This document shows, in pieces, positions 1-12,804 of a stretch of 64,000 nt of DNA. The notes beneath the pieces are model-generated. The model was given only the letters and a program-made list of their open reading frames with translations, was not told the DNA's origin and made no database searches. The position numbers and the translations under genes were made by a program. This DNA is from Reticulitermes lucifugus (Eukaryota > Arthropoda > Insecta > Blattodea > Rhinotermitidae): assembly GCA_026260175.1 (NCBI GenBank), contig JAKCWW010000044.1, forward strand, positions 132,790 to 196,789, given 5' to 3'. Position 1 is the first letter of the stretch. Every line of letters begins with the position of its first letter.

Positions 1-1976
1 GTATTCCTATCAGCTACCTTAACTGCAACCACAAGCACATGTTGAGTGACACAGCTCTGTAGGATGGCAGTTGTGCTCCTAATTGGCCTGAAGCTTCAGG
101 TTATATCAGTCATTAGAACTGCATAACTTGTTAGTGTTGGTCAGATCAGTCCTACTTGTATGACCCTGAACTGCCACATGCATCTGTTCTCTTGTAGTAG
201 ATGTGAGAAAGTACAGTAGCATCGGTGGAAGCATGTATATTTCATACCTGCACAATTCACATTCAGAAGTTTTGATTCAGATCAGTGTTCAGCAAAAATA
301 AATTAATGGTATTTGATGGTGCTGAATGTGTTAAGTAAAGAGCATATCTTTGTCTTACCAAGCACAGGGAAATAAGAGCACAGTATTGCAAGCTGAGTGA
401 GCCAAGTGTTGATGTTGTCATTTCTATGCTGCAGCATGAGAATCCGATATGTGTTTTGTGTCTCATAGAGGCAGGTAATTTTGGGTGATGTTATTCTGTT
501 GTGCAAGTTATTAATTTGCAGTACTATTAAAAAGTATGCATCTTTGAGAAAATGTCACCAAAGGTTTTCTAAAAAAAAAAAATTCCACATCAACAGTCCA
601 TGTAGTAGAACAATACACACATTAGTGGAAAGTTTCAAATCACAGAGTCAGTGCTGAATAAAAAGAAATACAAAATGTTATGTTTTAACTGAAGAGAAAG
701 TGGGCAATTCTGGCACTTGAATAGAAACAAACCCAGAAAATTAAAGCCTTACAACAGCTTTTTCCTTTAGACTGGGAAGTGAGCACTTGGTATTGCAGGT
801 AGTTTCAAGAATTTGTAGCCTCTGGATTTCTTGATCCCAAACTTATGTTTTTCTTGGATGAGAGAAAATTTATATTAGACAGGAAGGTAAACAGCCAGAA
901 TAGCAGAGATGGTATTCCAAAAAAAATACCTATGTAGTTCATGAAGTTCCATTATATGACCTTATATGACCTTAAAGCTGGGGTATTAAACAGAAGTTGT
1001 AGACACGAAGCAAAAAACGGCTTCTATCCAGTACACTTTTTACTACTAGATTTAGAGTTTTTGAAGTATTACATAAAAGTGAGTTAAGGTGCCAGAATTG
1101 TTACAACTTGTATACTTTTAGTAAAGTGTTTAGTAATACAGAATCATATCGATTAGCTCAGTTTCTTAGGTGACTGACCACAGACCTCAGTGTCATGACA
1201 TCTCCTATCTGTTCTTCAGAGTATTTGATTTGTAAGGTTTTGGACCTTTCAGAATGGGCTTTTGTTTTTTAAGATGTATTTCTCAGTTTTCAATGAAAGT
1301 AATCTTTAGAACATGACACACCATTTACTTTACCACAGTCGCTGTTTTCATTGGACAGTTTAAAATCAGGAAGAATTTCATGCCTGCATGGCTACAGCAA
1401 TTGCTGATGGACAGTGTAATTTTATTTATCTCAAAACTACAAAATCCAGAGACTGTCATAGCAAAATTAATTTCATCACATAACTAAAGTTAGCCAGTAC
1501 ATGATGGAATGTCCTAAAACCAAGGGTGTTTTCACTTTATACCACAGGTTTATTTAGTGTAGTTGTGAAGTCAGCATTGTGGACAGATTTGTTAACAGTG
1601 AAGCTTGACTGAAGGAAGCAGCTGCCACCAAACAGTTCTGTATATGGTGTTAGTGTCTGAAGTCATTCTCTGCCATATTTGGGTAAAGCTGTATTTAAGG
1701 TTACAGCTTGCACTGCATGTGATGATAGACATTCTTAATATTTGCTTTTATGGTTGTCAAGATACGTACTTATGATGTCTGAAACTTCTCTGTTTTCAGT
1801 AGCTTGCTGTATTATGATTTTCTCAAGTTTATTGATAATTTCTTTTGTATGGAGATAAAGTAACTGGTAGAGCAGACAGAAAGAAAATCAAGTTAATAAG
1901 TAGTGAGCTGAAGAATACAACTATATGGAGCTCAGTACTGAATATCAGTTGTGATGGCCTAAGTCCTCAATATATA
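1..1976. other. AT-rich non-coding stretch, nothing recognised
   Basis: No open frame above background, no splice-flanked coding segment and no repeat family I can name. There is a short direct duplication of a 10-base unit (cttatatgac) near 952-971 and A-rich runs near 570-582. It is most simply upstream intergenic DNA or an intron of a gene outside the window. Confidence 0.5.
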
Positions 1977-2694
1977 CAGTAATCTCCCAACTTACAATGC
2001 CTCATGTTATGTTGTTCCACACTTATGCTGTTTGTCCCCAGACAGTATATTAAGGCAAGCATGCGATTTTGTAAATACGGTGTTGAAGATGTCTTTGAGT
2101 TGCTGAACGCCCATGATCAGGAACTCACGCTTGATGGCCTTGTTGAAATTCAAAAGCAAAGCACCCTTGAAGAAGCTGACGAACCTGAGCCAGACCCTGA
2201 GCTTGAGTCTAAAGAGAGGACCATGATGGTTTCAAAGTTAACAGGGGCTTGGACTTGTTCAAGCTGGCGTCCAAGTGTCTGAGGACATTGATTCAAACAA
2301 GTGGTAATAAGCAAAAGTGGACAAGGAATTACAAGGATGCTTGCTTGCTATGAGGAAAGTATGAAGGAGAAGAAGAAGTCTTTTGTCTCACCAGATTTCA
2401 GTGTATGATTTCTACAAGTCATATTCAGGGACTTCTGCATCACACTTGTATTTTTGGACATTGGAGGTGATGACTGAGAGGACCCACCTACAGTTGGAGG
2501 GGAAGTGCCTCCTCAAATTGTCAGTCATTTGTCAGATTTAATATTTGTTTGTAAATTTTTCATATATATTTTTCTTCACCAAAACAGATAGTGTGGAGCC
2601 ATGCTTCCCATCCTAACATTGTGTTGTGAGAAAATCTGCCTCGACTAACATCACTAGTCTCAGAATCACATGATGTCAATTCAGGGGATGACTG
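1977..2694 (+). mobile_element. Internally deleted Tigger (pogo/Tc1-mariner) DNA transposon
   Basis: The element begins CAGTAATCTCCC and, read from the other strand, its right end begins CAGTCATCCCC. Both ends abut a TA dinucleotide (1975-1976 and 2695-2696), the target duplication of the Tc1-mariner/pogo superfamily. Inside, 2058-2450 encodes a decayed Tigger transposase C-terminus: residues reading EDVFELLNAHDQELT, an acidic Glu/Pro stretch, then after a stop in another frame EDIDSN and KVDKELQGCLLAM. The DDE catalytic part is missing, so this copy cannot move itself. Ends and TA duplication are seen directly; the Tigger assignment comes from the typical D(V/I)xELL-xxHxxELT segment of the family. 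Confidence 0.8.
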
Positions 2695-2696
2695 TA

Positions 2697-4670
2697 ATAT
2701 TATTTGTACTCCTTAGAGAACTAGCTTGCAACCAAGGTATCTTTATTACAGCAATTTGCTGCAATAAATGATCACCACACCACTATACTCCATTATACAC
2801 ATATCTTCCACTTGCATTCTTCCTAAAATAAGAAACATAACTTGATAATACACAATAAGCTAAATTACAAGAACTGAATGTAAACAGTGACATGTATTAC
2901 AACCTGGATGTTACCAGGTCCAGCCCAGAACAGATGTTTGTCAGTTTTCTCATGAAACTGTGACATTCTGCTAGTAACTAGATGTTGTAAAACTTCTTGA
3001 CAGATGAGAAGTACTGTAGTCTGCAGTCAGAATAATAAATGTTTCACGAAGTTTATAACTGGAAATAGTAAGGGAAATGGAAGAATTCTCCCATTTATAT
3101 ATAATATAAACATTGTCTCAAATAATTATTTGTATTATTATTTAATAGTAATGCAACTGAGAATACACCTCTGAAACATTCATTACCCATGTTTGTTGAA
3201 TTGGACAGTTTGTTTGGCTATGTATAATATGGCTCAGGTCTGTGACACACCTGTGCTAGTAATGCATAACATCACAAATGATTTGAATAGTCACATATTA
3301 CTACACTGAAATTCAGTTATCTTATTTTATATATGAAAATTATTTAATGTGCGTGTTTGTTGCACTTGTGGGAGGGAATGTGGTTAAAATAAAAATGTGG
3401 CATATGTTGGTACAGGAAAGTATTGTCCCTTCCATAGTAACTCTGGATAATACAAGCTCCCATATCTCAACCAACCTTATCCCAGAGCATTTCTTTCAGT
3501 CTAAACTGATGATGCAATTTTGCTGTGACCTAAGCATGCAGCATCTTTTCATACACCACACTGCCCCCCCCCCCCAAAAAAAATCTTTGTTTTCATTCAC
3601 ATTTACCAGGATACACTCATTGGCTTTGACCAATACTACAGGTACTCTATAGCATGAACATTAAAGTTGCCATTCTCTGTTATAACATAAACACAAAACT
3701 TTATATCTGAATAATCCATTTCATGAGCCCTGTACACGTCATCGTTGCTGCTGCATGTAACTACCATCTGACCAAGTGCTGGCATAAGCTACCTGTCTTG
3801 GTAAGGCTTTCACATTATGATAATTTAAAACATAGTAGAGAGCCTCCTTTACCGTATGAACTTCGTGCCATCTTATTCCTAGTCACTGTGCTATGACTGC
3901 TGTATAGATTTGGAATATGATATTTACTTCTTTCACTTCAGAATGAGTCGTATTCAGGAGAGGAATTAAAATGTTTATTAGGGATGTTTTTTGAATGGAT
4001 GTGTTTGCATCAGTAGATAATATGTTTTGCCTCGCAAAAGTTTCAAATTGTAGGAGAATTGAGACCAAGTATGGGGATACATAACAAAAAAGGGGCTCAG
4101 TCTACAAGAGTGCTTATGAGAGAACGGAGAAGATAGTATCATTCGAAACCCAACCTAATAGAAACAGCAGTGGATGAGTACAGTGTTCAGTTGGACATTC
4201 ATGTTCATGTAAAAGTTCCTGAGAAGCATAGTGTAATGTATAGAAGATTTCATTAATATAACCTATGCTTATTCCAGCCTGGAGACTAAAAGATGTACTA
4301 CATAAATACGAATTTATCGGGCAGTTTATTATTTAGAATTTTCATGTTCATCTCAGCAAATGTAAATTATGTACATTAAACAAGAGCCGACGGAACCGAG
4401 ATGAGATATTAATTTTGTATTTCGTTTAAAGATGGCAGTATGAAACGTGTTTAAATAGATTTTATGTTACCGTGACATCTATGAATGCAGGGGTAGTCTA
4501 AAGCTAGTTCCAGTGTTTCCTCACTAGGGTGTGGTGTTCGTCTGGCAGACATTACAGTTGGCAGAACAATTTTGAAACAGTCGTTGATGCCCGGCATAGT
4601 TGTCGTGGTCACGGATAAAGGCGTGTGTTGTGTCAAGACTTCTGTAGCTGTAGTTAGTGAACTGGCGCCG
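2697..4670. other. AT-rich non-coding stretch, nothing recognised
   Basis: Non-coding and AT-rich. The only notable sequence is a homopolymer C run followed by an A run near 3563-3582. Base composition becomes more GC-rich from about 4600, just before the candidate promoter. Confidence 0.45.
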
Positions 4671-4676
4671 GTGTGT

Positions 4677-4683
4677 TATATAA
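4677..4683 (+). promoter_or_regulatory. Candidate TATA box
   Basis: TATATAA followed by GG, about 30 bases upstream of a possible start near 4707. It lies where AT-rich DNA gives way to more balanced composition, and upstream of a leader-like segment ending in a strong donor. This is inference; no initiator motif is clear. Confidence 0.3.
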
Positions 4684-4706
4684 GGAGAATTGTCTGTAGG
4701 TACAGA

Positions 4707-4950
4707 ATAATTTAAGCTGTCTTATATGTAGCACTATTTTCCATTTATGTTATGAATTGTGACTTTCGTGTGCTGTGCCCTCCGGTTCCCGTTAGATCGC
4801 GTGGAGGGAAAATTGTTCGTTAAGCTGTGTTGTAGCCTCTGCCCCTGACGTTCTAACATTCATTTTCATCTTCTTTAGGTCTGCTCGTGAAGAAACTTGT
4901 TCGTAACAGTCACGCGGAGGTTTGACGGCGGTTGGGTACTTCTACAAAAC
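4707..4950 (+). other. Akap200: Candidate 5' untranslated leader exon of the Akap200-like gene
   Basis: The segment ends at a near-consensus splice donor (AAAAC then GTAAGT at 4951). It follows the candidate TATA box by about 25 bases and has no long reading frame. A pyrimidine-rich acceptor (catcttctttag, ending 4878) offers an alternative smaller exon, 4879-4950. The first coding exon at 39559 has a good acceptor just upstream of its ATG, so at least one leader exon should exist upstream on the + strand; this is the best candidate I can see. The link would imply an intron of about 34.6 kb and is not proven. It could belong to another transcript. Confidence 0.3.
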
Positions 4951-6954
4951 GTAAGTGCATACAAAATGTCCATTTTTACATGGGAGTGATACAAAATGTT
5001 CGAATTTTGGCGCCTTGATTGTAGTAAGTTGGCTTTGAGCCATCTTAGTTGCATACTCTGCCCTCATAAAGGTATTTATTTTGCAGTAACTGTAGAACGG
5101 TTTGTTTGATGTTAGAAAGGAATGATCGCAAGAAACTCGGTATTATTGTGTCATAAGAAATTTGGTGCTCTTCGGGGTTAAGGACATACACTCGCTTTGA
5201 AACGTTTTATATTACTGAATTATTAACGTGTGCTGAGTATAGTTATAGATATTCTTTCTCAGTTGGAGGTCTGAGGGTGATGTTGCGGTGAGAATATTTC
5301 CATAGCGAGGTGTCGCCATCTGGACCAGCTGTGATAGTTTGGGTGTTGGCTTGAGCGCAGTGTTGCAAGTTTGACCAAAACCACTGGAACTGGAAAGGGG
5401 CGATATACGTTTGGTTTCTCTTAATGTTAGTAGATGTAAACCACTGGTTTCGGTATTATGTTTTGCAGTTGCCACGTATCTGATACAGTGCTTTACGACA
5501 TTAAGAGTTTGTATATCGGATTTTTATGTGCTGCCTGTTGAGTCCAATGGCCCGTGTTCCTTCCTTTTGTTTGACGATATAACTCGTGACATTGGAGGGG
5601 GAAGTATAGCAACACCGGAAGTGTTGGTGAGTCAGACAGATTCCCCCCCCCCCNCCCCAGTAGAACGGTTGAGACGGGTGGGGTGCTTCAGGGAAAATGA
5701 TGGCTAGTTCATTACATTTACTTATCTGTCCTAAGAATTAATCGATAGCGACCCCAAGTTGATTTTCTTAAACTTTTCATGAAATCCTACAACCCTTTAA
5801 AGACGCAGAGTAATTTGGTTTGGCAATGAATGATTTTTATTGCTTGCATCGGGCACTGGACGAAGGGTGTCGACTGTGGACCAACTGAATACATTCATTT
5901 GACGTAATTATGATAATTAATAGTGTAAATCAGTTTTTGTTTCTAGATGCTACTGTATAATCAGTTCAACACTAACAAATTTCATGTGCCAGACACTTTT
6001 CGGCCAACGTTCATATTGTTAAATATTCTGATAATGTCGATTCCATTGGTCGCTTATTTTGAAGTTATTTCTTACGTGTCTGTTACAGACTTTTGAAGGT
6101 TTCTGGATTCATGTACTTAAGAAATCTTGAAAATTCCATCTGGCGGGAGAATTTTATAGTAACAGACTAAATAAGTTGCAGGATTGTAGGAGGCGTTTGT
6201 TGATGCACGTGAGAGTGGCAGGGTATTGACTGTCGTTCTTGCCTCTCAGATCGAATCCAGATAATCTTGATCAACATAGTCATTTTATTAACACTAATTT
6301 TAAAGTAATTTTAAAGCCAGATAATCTTGGTTTCCCTACAGTTCGTGCCGGAGTATTAATTCAATATGGCTGACTTTCGTCTTTCTGGGTGATCTGAACC
6401 AATATCTGTATGGCCCAGTCTAACTTTGTAAAGACGACTAATGCCGACGTGTCCTATTAGAATCGCAACAGTGTTTCGTAACATGTTAGAACCCAGCTGT
6501 CCGTGTTGGATTTGGATTACATTCGTTAGCTTCAAGGTTACGGAGGTGGTGCTGTAAAATAGGCCACAATATCCCCCGTTAGCTGAATCGAAGTTACAGA
6601 ATGTGCTAAAGGGCTGATTAAGTAGATGGTGATTGGCTGAAGCACTGGAGGTGAATGAGATGGTATTCTCCGAAACGCAAGATGGCATCCTTTTATCGGC
6701 GTTCTGATCTTGGGGATAGTGAGCCAAGGTGCATTACAGGAAACTATTTTCCAAGGCCGTGTAAGACATTAGAGAAAATGGCGAGGTTTAAAACATCTTA
6801 GTGCTTTGTTCTGTCCGTAAAGAATCGTTGATAACGGTGGAATTGCCGAAAGGTTACGCTGAAAGATCAACAGTCTTAATAAACATCAGTTACCAAAGCG
6901 TCATTAAATAAACCAATGAAGGGTAACAAGACCGGAGGATCACACGGCTCAGGC
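4951..6954. other. Proposed first intron, 5' part; no recognised element
   Basis: Begins with the strong donor GTAAGT. It holds a C run with one unknown base (5643-5658) and no recognisable coding or repeat family. The longest frames are chance frames with no domain signature. Confidence 0.4.
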
Positions 6955-7125
6955 ACGCGCATTCTTCAGATACATGTTCGTACACAGCAGGGGGCGACTA
7001 AATATTGTATGATAGCGCCTGATTGTGGGGCTTCAATATGGAACCTTCTTCATGTCAGTATTCTTGCATTCAGAATTTTGAAGTGGCTCCAAGAATTTGG
7101 GAAAAATTGTGGACTCCTGCTTCAG
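6955..7125 (+). repeat. hAT-like MITE family, copy 1 (decayed)
   Basis: Aligns by eye with 24390-24555 and 37241-37390. Shared segments include a block reading roughly 'ttgtatgatagcgcctgattgtgg', then 'atatggaacctt' and 'agaattttgaagtgg'. The terminal GGGGTGCACAA seen in the other copies is eroded here. It is non-coding; the open frame over it is accidental. Confidence 0.55.
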
Positions 7126-7321
7126 TGTACGATCTCGTATCCCGTTCCTTGGCCCCTCATGGATATTTGTCCACATTTTACTGTGCTGGTTTATGAAGGT
7201 AGACGCGTTCCTATGGTCTGATTCCCCCTTCCCTCTTTGAGGAGTCACATCGCGTCCTTGAAGAAGGAACTGATGATAGAGGCATGACGATCCATGGAGT
7301 CCTACTACGCACTTATCTGAG

Positions 7322-7693
7322 TAAGACTTTAATAAAATCACGATACTCAGTCCAACAAAATGCACTGTATTGTTCCCAGATATTTTATATTACAACACTA
7401 ATTTCCAGTAGACCAGGATCCATTACACAACAAATGCCAACATTTTATTAACTGGTTGACCTTTTTACATCTTTTTATTGTGTACATGGATTGCTAGTTC
7501 GGTTTTGTGAAGTTACTTTGATGTGAGTCCCTGATGATGTTTCCATAAGGGATCGAAACACGTAGCAGTGTTCAACGAGATATTGTAATATAAAATATTA
7601 GGGAACCATATAGTGCATTTTGTTGGACTGAGTATTGTGATTTGATTATCGACAATGCCGGAATGAACAATATAATATTTAAGACTTCAATAA
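7322..7693. mobile_element. Foldback element with 14-bp target duplication and hammerhead-like motif
   Basis: Inverted arms lie at about 7331-7396 and 7580-7647. Each carries the block TCCAACAAAATGCACT or its complement, then TATATTACAA or its complement. The whole is bounded by a direct repeat, taagactttaataa (7322-7335) and taagacttcaataa (7680-7693), matching at 13 of 14 bases. A hammerhead-like motif lies just inside the right arm at 7531-7564. There is no protein-coding body. The arms and duplication are read directly; assignment to the termini of a Penelope-like retroelement is inference. Confidence 0.65.
7531..7564 (+). ncRNA. Hammerhead-like motif (canonical core, weak helix I)
   Basis: CTGATGA (7531-7537) is followed by an imperfect hairpin (tttcc-ataa-gggat), then GAAAC (7555-7559), AC and GTA. 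This is the order of a type I hammerhead ribozyme: core box, helix II, GAAA, short helix III, cleavage triplet. The flanks that would make helix I pair poorly, so self-cleavage of this copy is doubtful. Confidence 0.35.
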
Positions 7694-9277
7694 TCTACAA
7701 CGGGGAAGGCAAAACTTGGAATGTTTCCTGTTATAACGCCACCACCCAGCAGGAAGGGTCCTGTCACTCTCCCTTTTACCGTAGGTGAGGGGCTTACGTT
7801 AGACGTCAGGTTAGTCTCTCTCTCTGTTTCAGCATGTCGCGTGATTCTGTATGCTTACGCGAGGGGCTTAGGTTACACGTCAGGTATGAGTGGTGGGTGG
7901 GGTTGTAACAGAGAATATCCCAAAGCGTGTGTTCATTTCGGATTCCGAAGTTCCGTTTCGTCTGTTTTATTCTGCTCTTCTGCTGGTTTAGTTACATACG
8001 TCAGTATTGTTGATACGAGTCAGTTTCCGTAAAATTCGGTCCTGCTCTCAAGTCACTGTTACAGAAAACCTTCCCACTGTGACAGTTGAATGTTAGTATA
8101 TTGTTGAAAATGTGCAACTCTTCTCAGGGAAGAGGAAAACGTTTTGGCTGCGCAAAAGATAGTTCTGTTCACGATATTGGTTTACTGTAACTTGACTTGT
8201 CAAATGTGACTACTGGTGACAATGACATACGATCTGCTGTTGAAAGCTACACATTTCTGATTCTTCGGAACCCCGAATGCACAAAGCTATCGGAGACTGC
8301 TGTTCTGTTTACTGCGCCTCTCGTCCCGTTAGGTCACGTGTCCGGCTCTTGTTCTGGGGGTTCCGGTTTCGGCTGTCTGATCGGATGAAGTTTTGGTGCT
8401 TTCTGTTTGCCAAGGAATATACTGGCACAGAGCCTTAAAGTAGGCTACGTCCGTCTCTTGGTACATACAACCTGCATAGTTTTTAATAATCCCCATTGTT
8501 TCTGCAGTAACTATGCATTTGAATGGCGTCATTCATTAAACCAAGAAACAAGAGTTTCCTGTTGTATGAAAAAGTGGCTTCCAGTAACCGCGGATAGACT
8601 AAACGGAATTTAATAGAAGAAAGTAGTGAGACTGAAACAGAACAAAAATATGCAACGTGAGTCTAGTTCCGCGACGGGCCGCGAGATATGAATTAAAGTG
8701 TGACCTTGATGGACCAGTAAGTTCTGGTCAGACGTAGTCGCGTTGTTTCGTAGGCACATTTTTTGCATCGTGTTTTACTGCGCAGTCAGAATTCTAAACA
8801 ATCTCAACAACATATCATCATCATGTTTTGTGTAAATTTTAGTGAACCACCCCCTTCCCCACTGAAGCACATGAAATGTTAACAAACAGCTTATGGACAT
8901 AAGGGTTTGTTCCGAGCGCAAATATTTCGATGGTTTAAGCTTTGTCAGGAGGGTAGAGATGATATACAGAACTGGTAGACGTCGCGCAGGTAACTCGCAA
9001 GGGATCGCCGAGTGGCACGCAGAGTGATGGTGAATGAAGTAGATGTGAAGAAGGAATCGATAAGGTTTATAATTATCAGCATGTAAGAGAAGTTTTTGAA
9101 GTTAAATTGTAAAAATATGACGTCACAATTGAATACTGTCTTTGAAGACGAGTTTTTCAAGCGTGTGTAAAGTTTATATGAACGCTGTGAAAGCGTATTC
9201 TTTCCCCTGGGGTCTGTTTTGAGGGAAATGATTACTAAACAGATTACCCTATGCGTGGTTTTATTATATGTAATATT
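7694..9277. other. Intronic, no recognised element
   Basis: No domain-bearing frame, no clear terminal inverted repeats and no SINE boxes. Frames of 60-100 codons here lack any family signature and have no splice context. Confidence 0.4.
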
Positions 9278-9502
9278 CAGGGGCGTAGCTGGGAGGGGGC
9301 GAGAGGTGCGGCAAAATGCGTGGAAAAATTAATGCTTGAGAAGGAAAAAATAATTATCTGCGCCAGAACAATTTTAAATGATTGAGCCAAATAGAAGGAA
9401 ATTCATTAAATGATTGCGACGTTTTTAAGTTTCGCAATGTCTATTAGGGGTGGCCATGGTGATAACTCGCCCCGGGCGTCAAAATACCTAGTTACGCCAC
9501 TG
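9278..9502. mobile_element. 225-bp MITE with CAGGGGCGTAGCTGG-type inverted ends
   Basis: The left end CAGGGGCGTAGCTGGG (from 9278) is the near-complement of the right end CCTAGTTACGCCACTG (to 9502). CAGNGGCGTAGC ends are typical of short non-autonomous DNA transposons, often assigned to hAT. I see no clean 8-base target duplication, so the superfamily is tentative. The interior is AT-rich and non-coding. Confidence 0.6.
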
Positions 9503-9844
9503 GTCTCGTTACGTGCTCTTCTCACAGCGTGTCTACTGTGCGGTTCAGTTCTTGGGACCATGGCGGGCTGGATTCCGTGCCATTCGGCTGCAGATACTGC
9601 AAGGTGCTGATTGGCGTTGCATGTAATTAACTTAAGCTGCCTGATATGGACGAGCATTGTACTCGTCGTCTGTTTTTCATGGATAGGATCCCCCTCTCCC
9701 CCCAGATCATTCCTTCCTACGGCTTGCAGTGGAATGTTGTGCATTATGTAGTGCAGAATCACAACATGCATACAAAATATGCCAGTAAATCTTCGCCGAT
9801 TTTAAACTGGAGACATGAACCTGGGATAATTTAATCAATAAAGT

Positions 9845-10085
9845 AAGTGGCTATCTGATGAACGGCCGCGGTTCGATCTCTGGTAGAGATCATTCTGATT
9901 CTCTTCACTGTTGTCCAGACCTGATGTGGAACCCGCCCATCGTCCTGTTCAGTGGGTGGTTTGAGTACAGCGGTTAGTGCGCGAAGCTTACCGCCCTTCT
10001 CGTATTACCATCCGCGATGTAGAATACGTGGCACTTAACTTCGGTTGTCTTTATGTATCTTAAGAGCATGGTGCATGGGCACAAA
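9845..10085 (+). repeat. tRNA-derived SINE, family 1 (decayed)
   Basis: The B-box-like GGTTCGATCTC near 9870 is followed by the family 1 body 'cccgcccatc...ttcagtgggtgg' and a tail ending 'cttaagagcatggtgcatgggcac'. The same layout is clearer at 53934 and 31098. Confidence 0.45.
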
Positions 10086-12424
10086 TAGCCGTTAAAATTT
10101 TACTTTCACTCTATATCGCCCTGTATTTAACATTAGACTAGTGAGTTGCGTGGCGATCAAAAGATACTTTAGGCTGAAGTCTGCAGTAATGTTTTGTGCT
10201 TAACGTTGTTCCTTGCTATGTCAGAAGGCCAGCAGCTGAATACTGTAGGCTACACAGAGTAGAGCAGTACGATGATTAAGAATGGTGTTAGGTAGGAAGC
10301 TTTGGGGAACTTATGAATCGGTGGAGATGGTGAAAATCACGGGAAAACATTGACAGGCGTCCGGATTTTTATTCGAACCAGGGATCTCGTGAATACGAAA
10401 CGTTAATGCTAGTACATCGTGTTTTTCGGTGTATTGTCGAGTATGCAGTCCACTTTGTTTTGGCGAGTTCCAGTCTTCGGCACAAGCATTGGAATCCATA
10501 CTGAAGCCAGAAGGTGTGAACTGCAGTGAATTGGCTCAGGGGCATGTCCTGTTGTTGACTTTGTTTGGTACTGGAAGCGCTGAATCTGAGGCCAGTAGTT
10601 GAAGATTGAGGGCACAATACAGCATTGCTGGATATGGGAAGTGGGCCTCTGCTGCCTAACAAATGGCAAAGTTACTCATCCCGCATTGCGGGCTGCTTAA
10701 GAAAGTACTCCTCAACTGTTGCAAATTACTGTGCATCATGAATTCGACTTACTGTAAATATATGTCAATTCTCTATTTTTTTGTACGTTCTGTTCATTAT
10801 TTCTTGTTGCCATGCGTCCTGTGAGGTTCCTTAGACGGTGTAGATCTGTCAGTAACGGGGAATCCAAGTTTCTGCCGCTGTGGCCTTGTCCGGTAGCTTA
10901 GTATAGGTCATGCTAATTCAGTTAACCATTGTTGGGTATGAAATTCGAACATCTGGATGAAGCTGTGCTTGTTTTTCTATGTAGAAAAGTTACTCGTTTC
11001 GTGCTTCAGCAGTGGAAGGAAGAAGCGTATGTGACAGCTGTGTTCAGCCTCGAATATCCATCGCTGAAGAACACGCTCATATGTATATGACACAAACGCA
11101 ACTCCGTAGCAGATGGAATGATTGCAGAATGTTTGGGGTGGGGGATTGTTAGAAATTGCAACCACCATAACTTTCGTTCCACTTTTAACGTTCAATAACT
11201 ATTGCGTCAGTAGTGTATTTATAGGTTTTGTTAGATTGTGACAATAAATAGTGATTGTATCCGTAAACATCATTCGCTGACTCCTTTTTTGGGGAATCTA
11301 ATTTCTGCTACTGTTTAGAAGAACTGGGACCTGTGCGCTAGTCTGTTGCTGGCTGAAGGAGTAAACAGGTGAACGTCATGTAACTAAAGCAAACAGAATC
11401 CACCTTGTAGCAGACAGAAACAGTAACGCTGCTGCGATGCCACGCCGTGCAAAACAAAAAACATGTGTACCCGTAACGTTCCGACATAATAACACTTCAA
11501 GTTAATGCGACTGAATTGAAATTGAAGGTTGTGAGCACGCTTAGGCCCTGTCAAGCATTACCTTTGACCTTTGGTCTTCCGTTTTTGGAGATTCATTTTA
11601 GAGCATAAATACGTAATTGTCTTTCGAATGAGGAATCAGTTTTGTGCCCCCCCCACCAAAAATTACACTAGCTAAAGTTAATAAAGAGCTTTGTTCTGAA
11701 TTGAGCATATAATACCAGAATAGGACGCAACGTCACTGCCAAGGAACCTTAATTCCTGTTTTATTAACCCATCCTCATAATTTTACGCTGACCAACATTC
11801 TAATAGTTTCCGAAGTATTGCCAGGCTTGGGGAAGGGGTTGAGGTATAGGCCTGTGTTATGTCTGTTGCAAAAATATCCTTCCTGCATACTCGCCCAACT
11901 CTGTCAGTAATGTTCATGGCTTTCAGTTGTGAGCAGGCAAGGGAACTGATAAGGTTTCGCTGTGCGAGGAATGTTAATATTTTGTAACATTAGGAGACTA
12001 ATGGGGTTATGTCTGGGAACTCGTTGCCTTAAATATCTGACAACTAGCACACCAACTCTAACCAGAAACTAAGCAAGAATTATCGTCTTATTATCAGTTT
12101 GCTAACTTTTGCCAGCAAGATACCCGGTATAGGCAGGTGGCACGCGCCGTGCTTTAGACCCTTGAAGGCAGCGGTCAAGGGATTTAGCTTGCTTGTCTCG
12201 TTCCCCCCAAGCTGGCGTGCATGTGTAACTTCAGTTTCATTGAATGTCCTGGCTTAATGGTTGGTACTGCATATTTGCATTTTAGATGTCCTGGTTTGAA
12301 TCTTAACCAGAAGATTTGACTATACCGAGGTCTCTTTTTAAAGTTTCTCCCCTTAGAGTGGAGCTTTACCTCCATTTCCCCGTATATCATTGGCGTGCGG
12401 CGAGAAAGCTTTACTTTACTTTTA
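10086..12424. other. Intronic, nothing firmly recognised
   Basis: A weak reverse-strand tRNA-like B box (GGTTCGAATA) lies near 10370-10380, possibly an old SINE. There is otherwise no repeat or coding segment I can support. Confidence 0.35.
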
Positions 12425-12640
12425 CTTCTTCTTTTCCAAAGTATCGGACCGGCTGTAGGGCCCACCCAGTCTCCTATTGAGTGGGTGCCGGGTGTGCTTT
12501 CCCGCGGGGGTAAAGCGGTCGGGGCGTGAAGCTGATCATTTACGTCCAGCTAGTGTTGAGGTTAAGAATGAGTAGATCTATAGCCCCACATGCCTTCATA
12601 CCATATGCAGGGGCAACTTTACTTCATGTCCGTCAGTCGC
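12425..12640 (+). repeat. SINE family 1, body and tail
   Basis: Shares 'gggcccacccag', 'gagtgggtgccgggtg', 'gtaaagcggtcggggcgtgaagctgat' (in pieces), 'gaggttaagaatgagtagatct' and a 3' 'catgccttcat' tail with the copies at 31098 and 48570. The tRNA-like head is missing or unrecognisable. Confidence 0.6.
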
Positions 12641-12804
12641 TCCACGAAGGTGCGGGGGTAACATCTTGAGAACAGACTTGACCATTGCAGCCCTGTGTTT
12701 CCCCTTCATCGTGTGTGATTGTCACTGCGCAGGTTCGTCCAGGCGGCAGCATTTCTTATTTGGGAAGTGCCCGATTCGAATCATGCCGGGAGACCGACTA
12801 TCCC

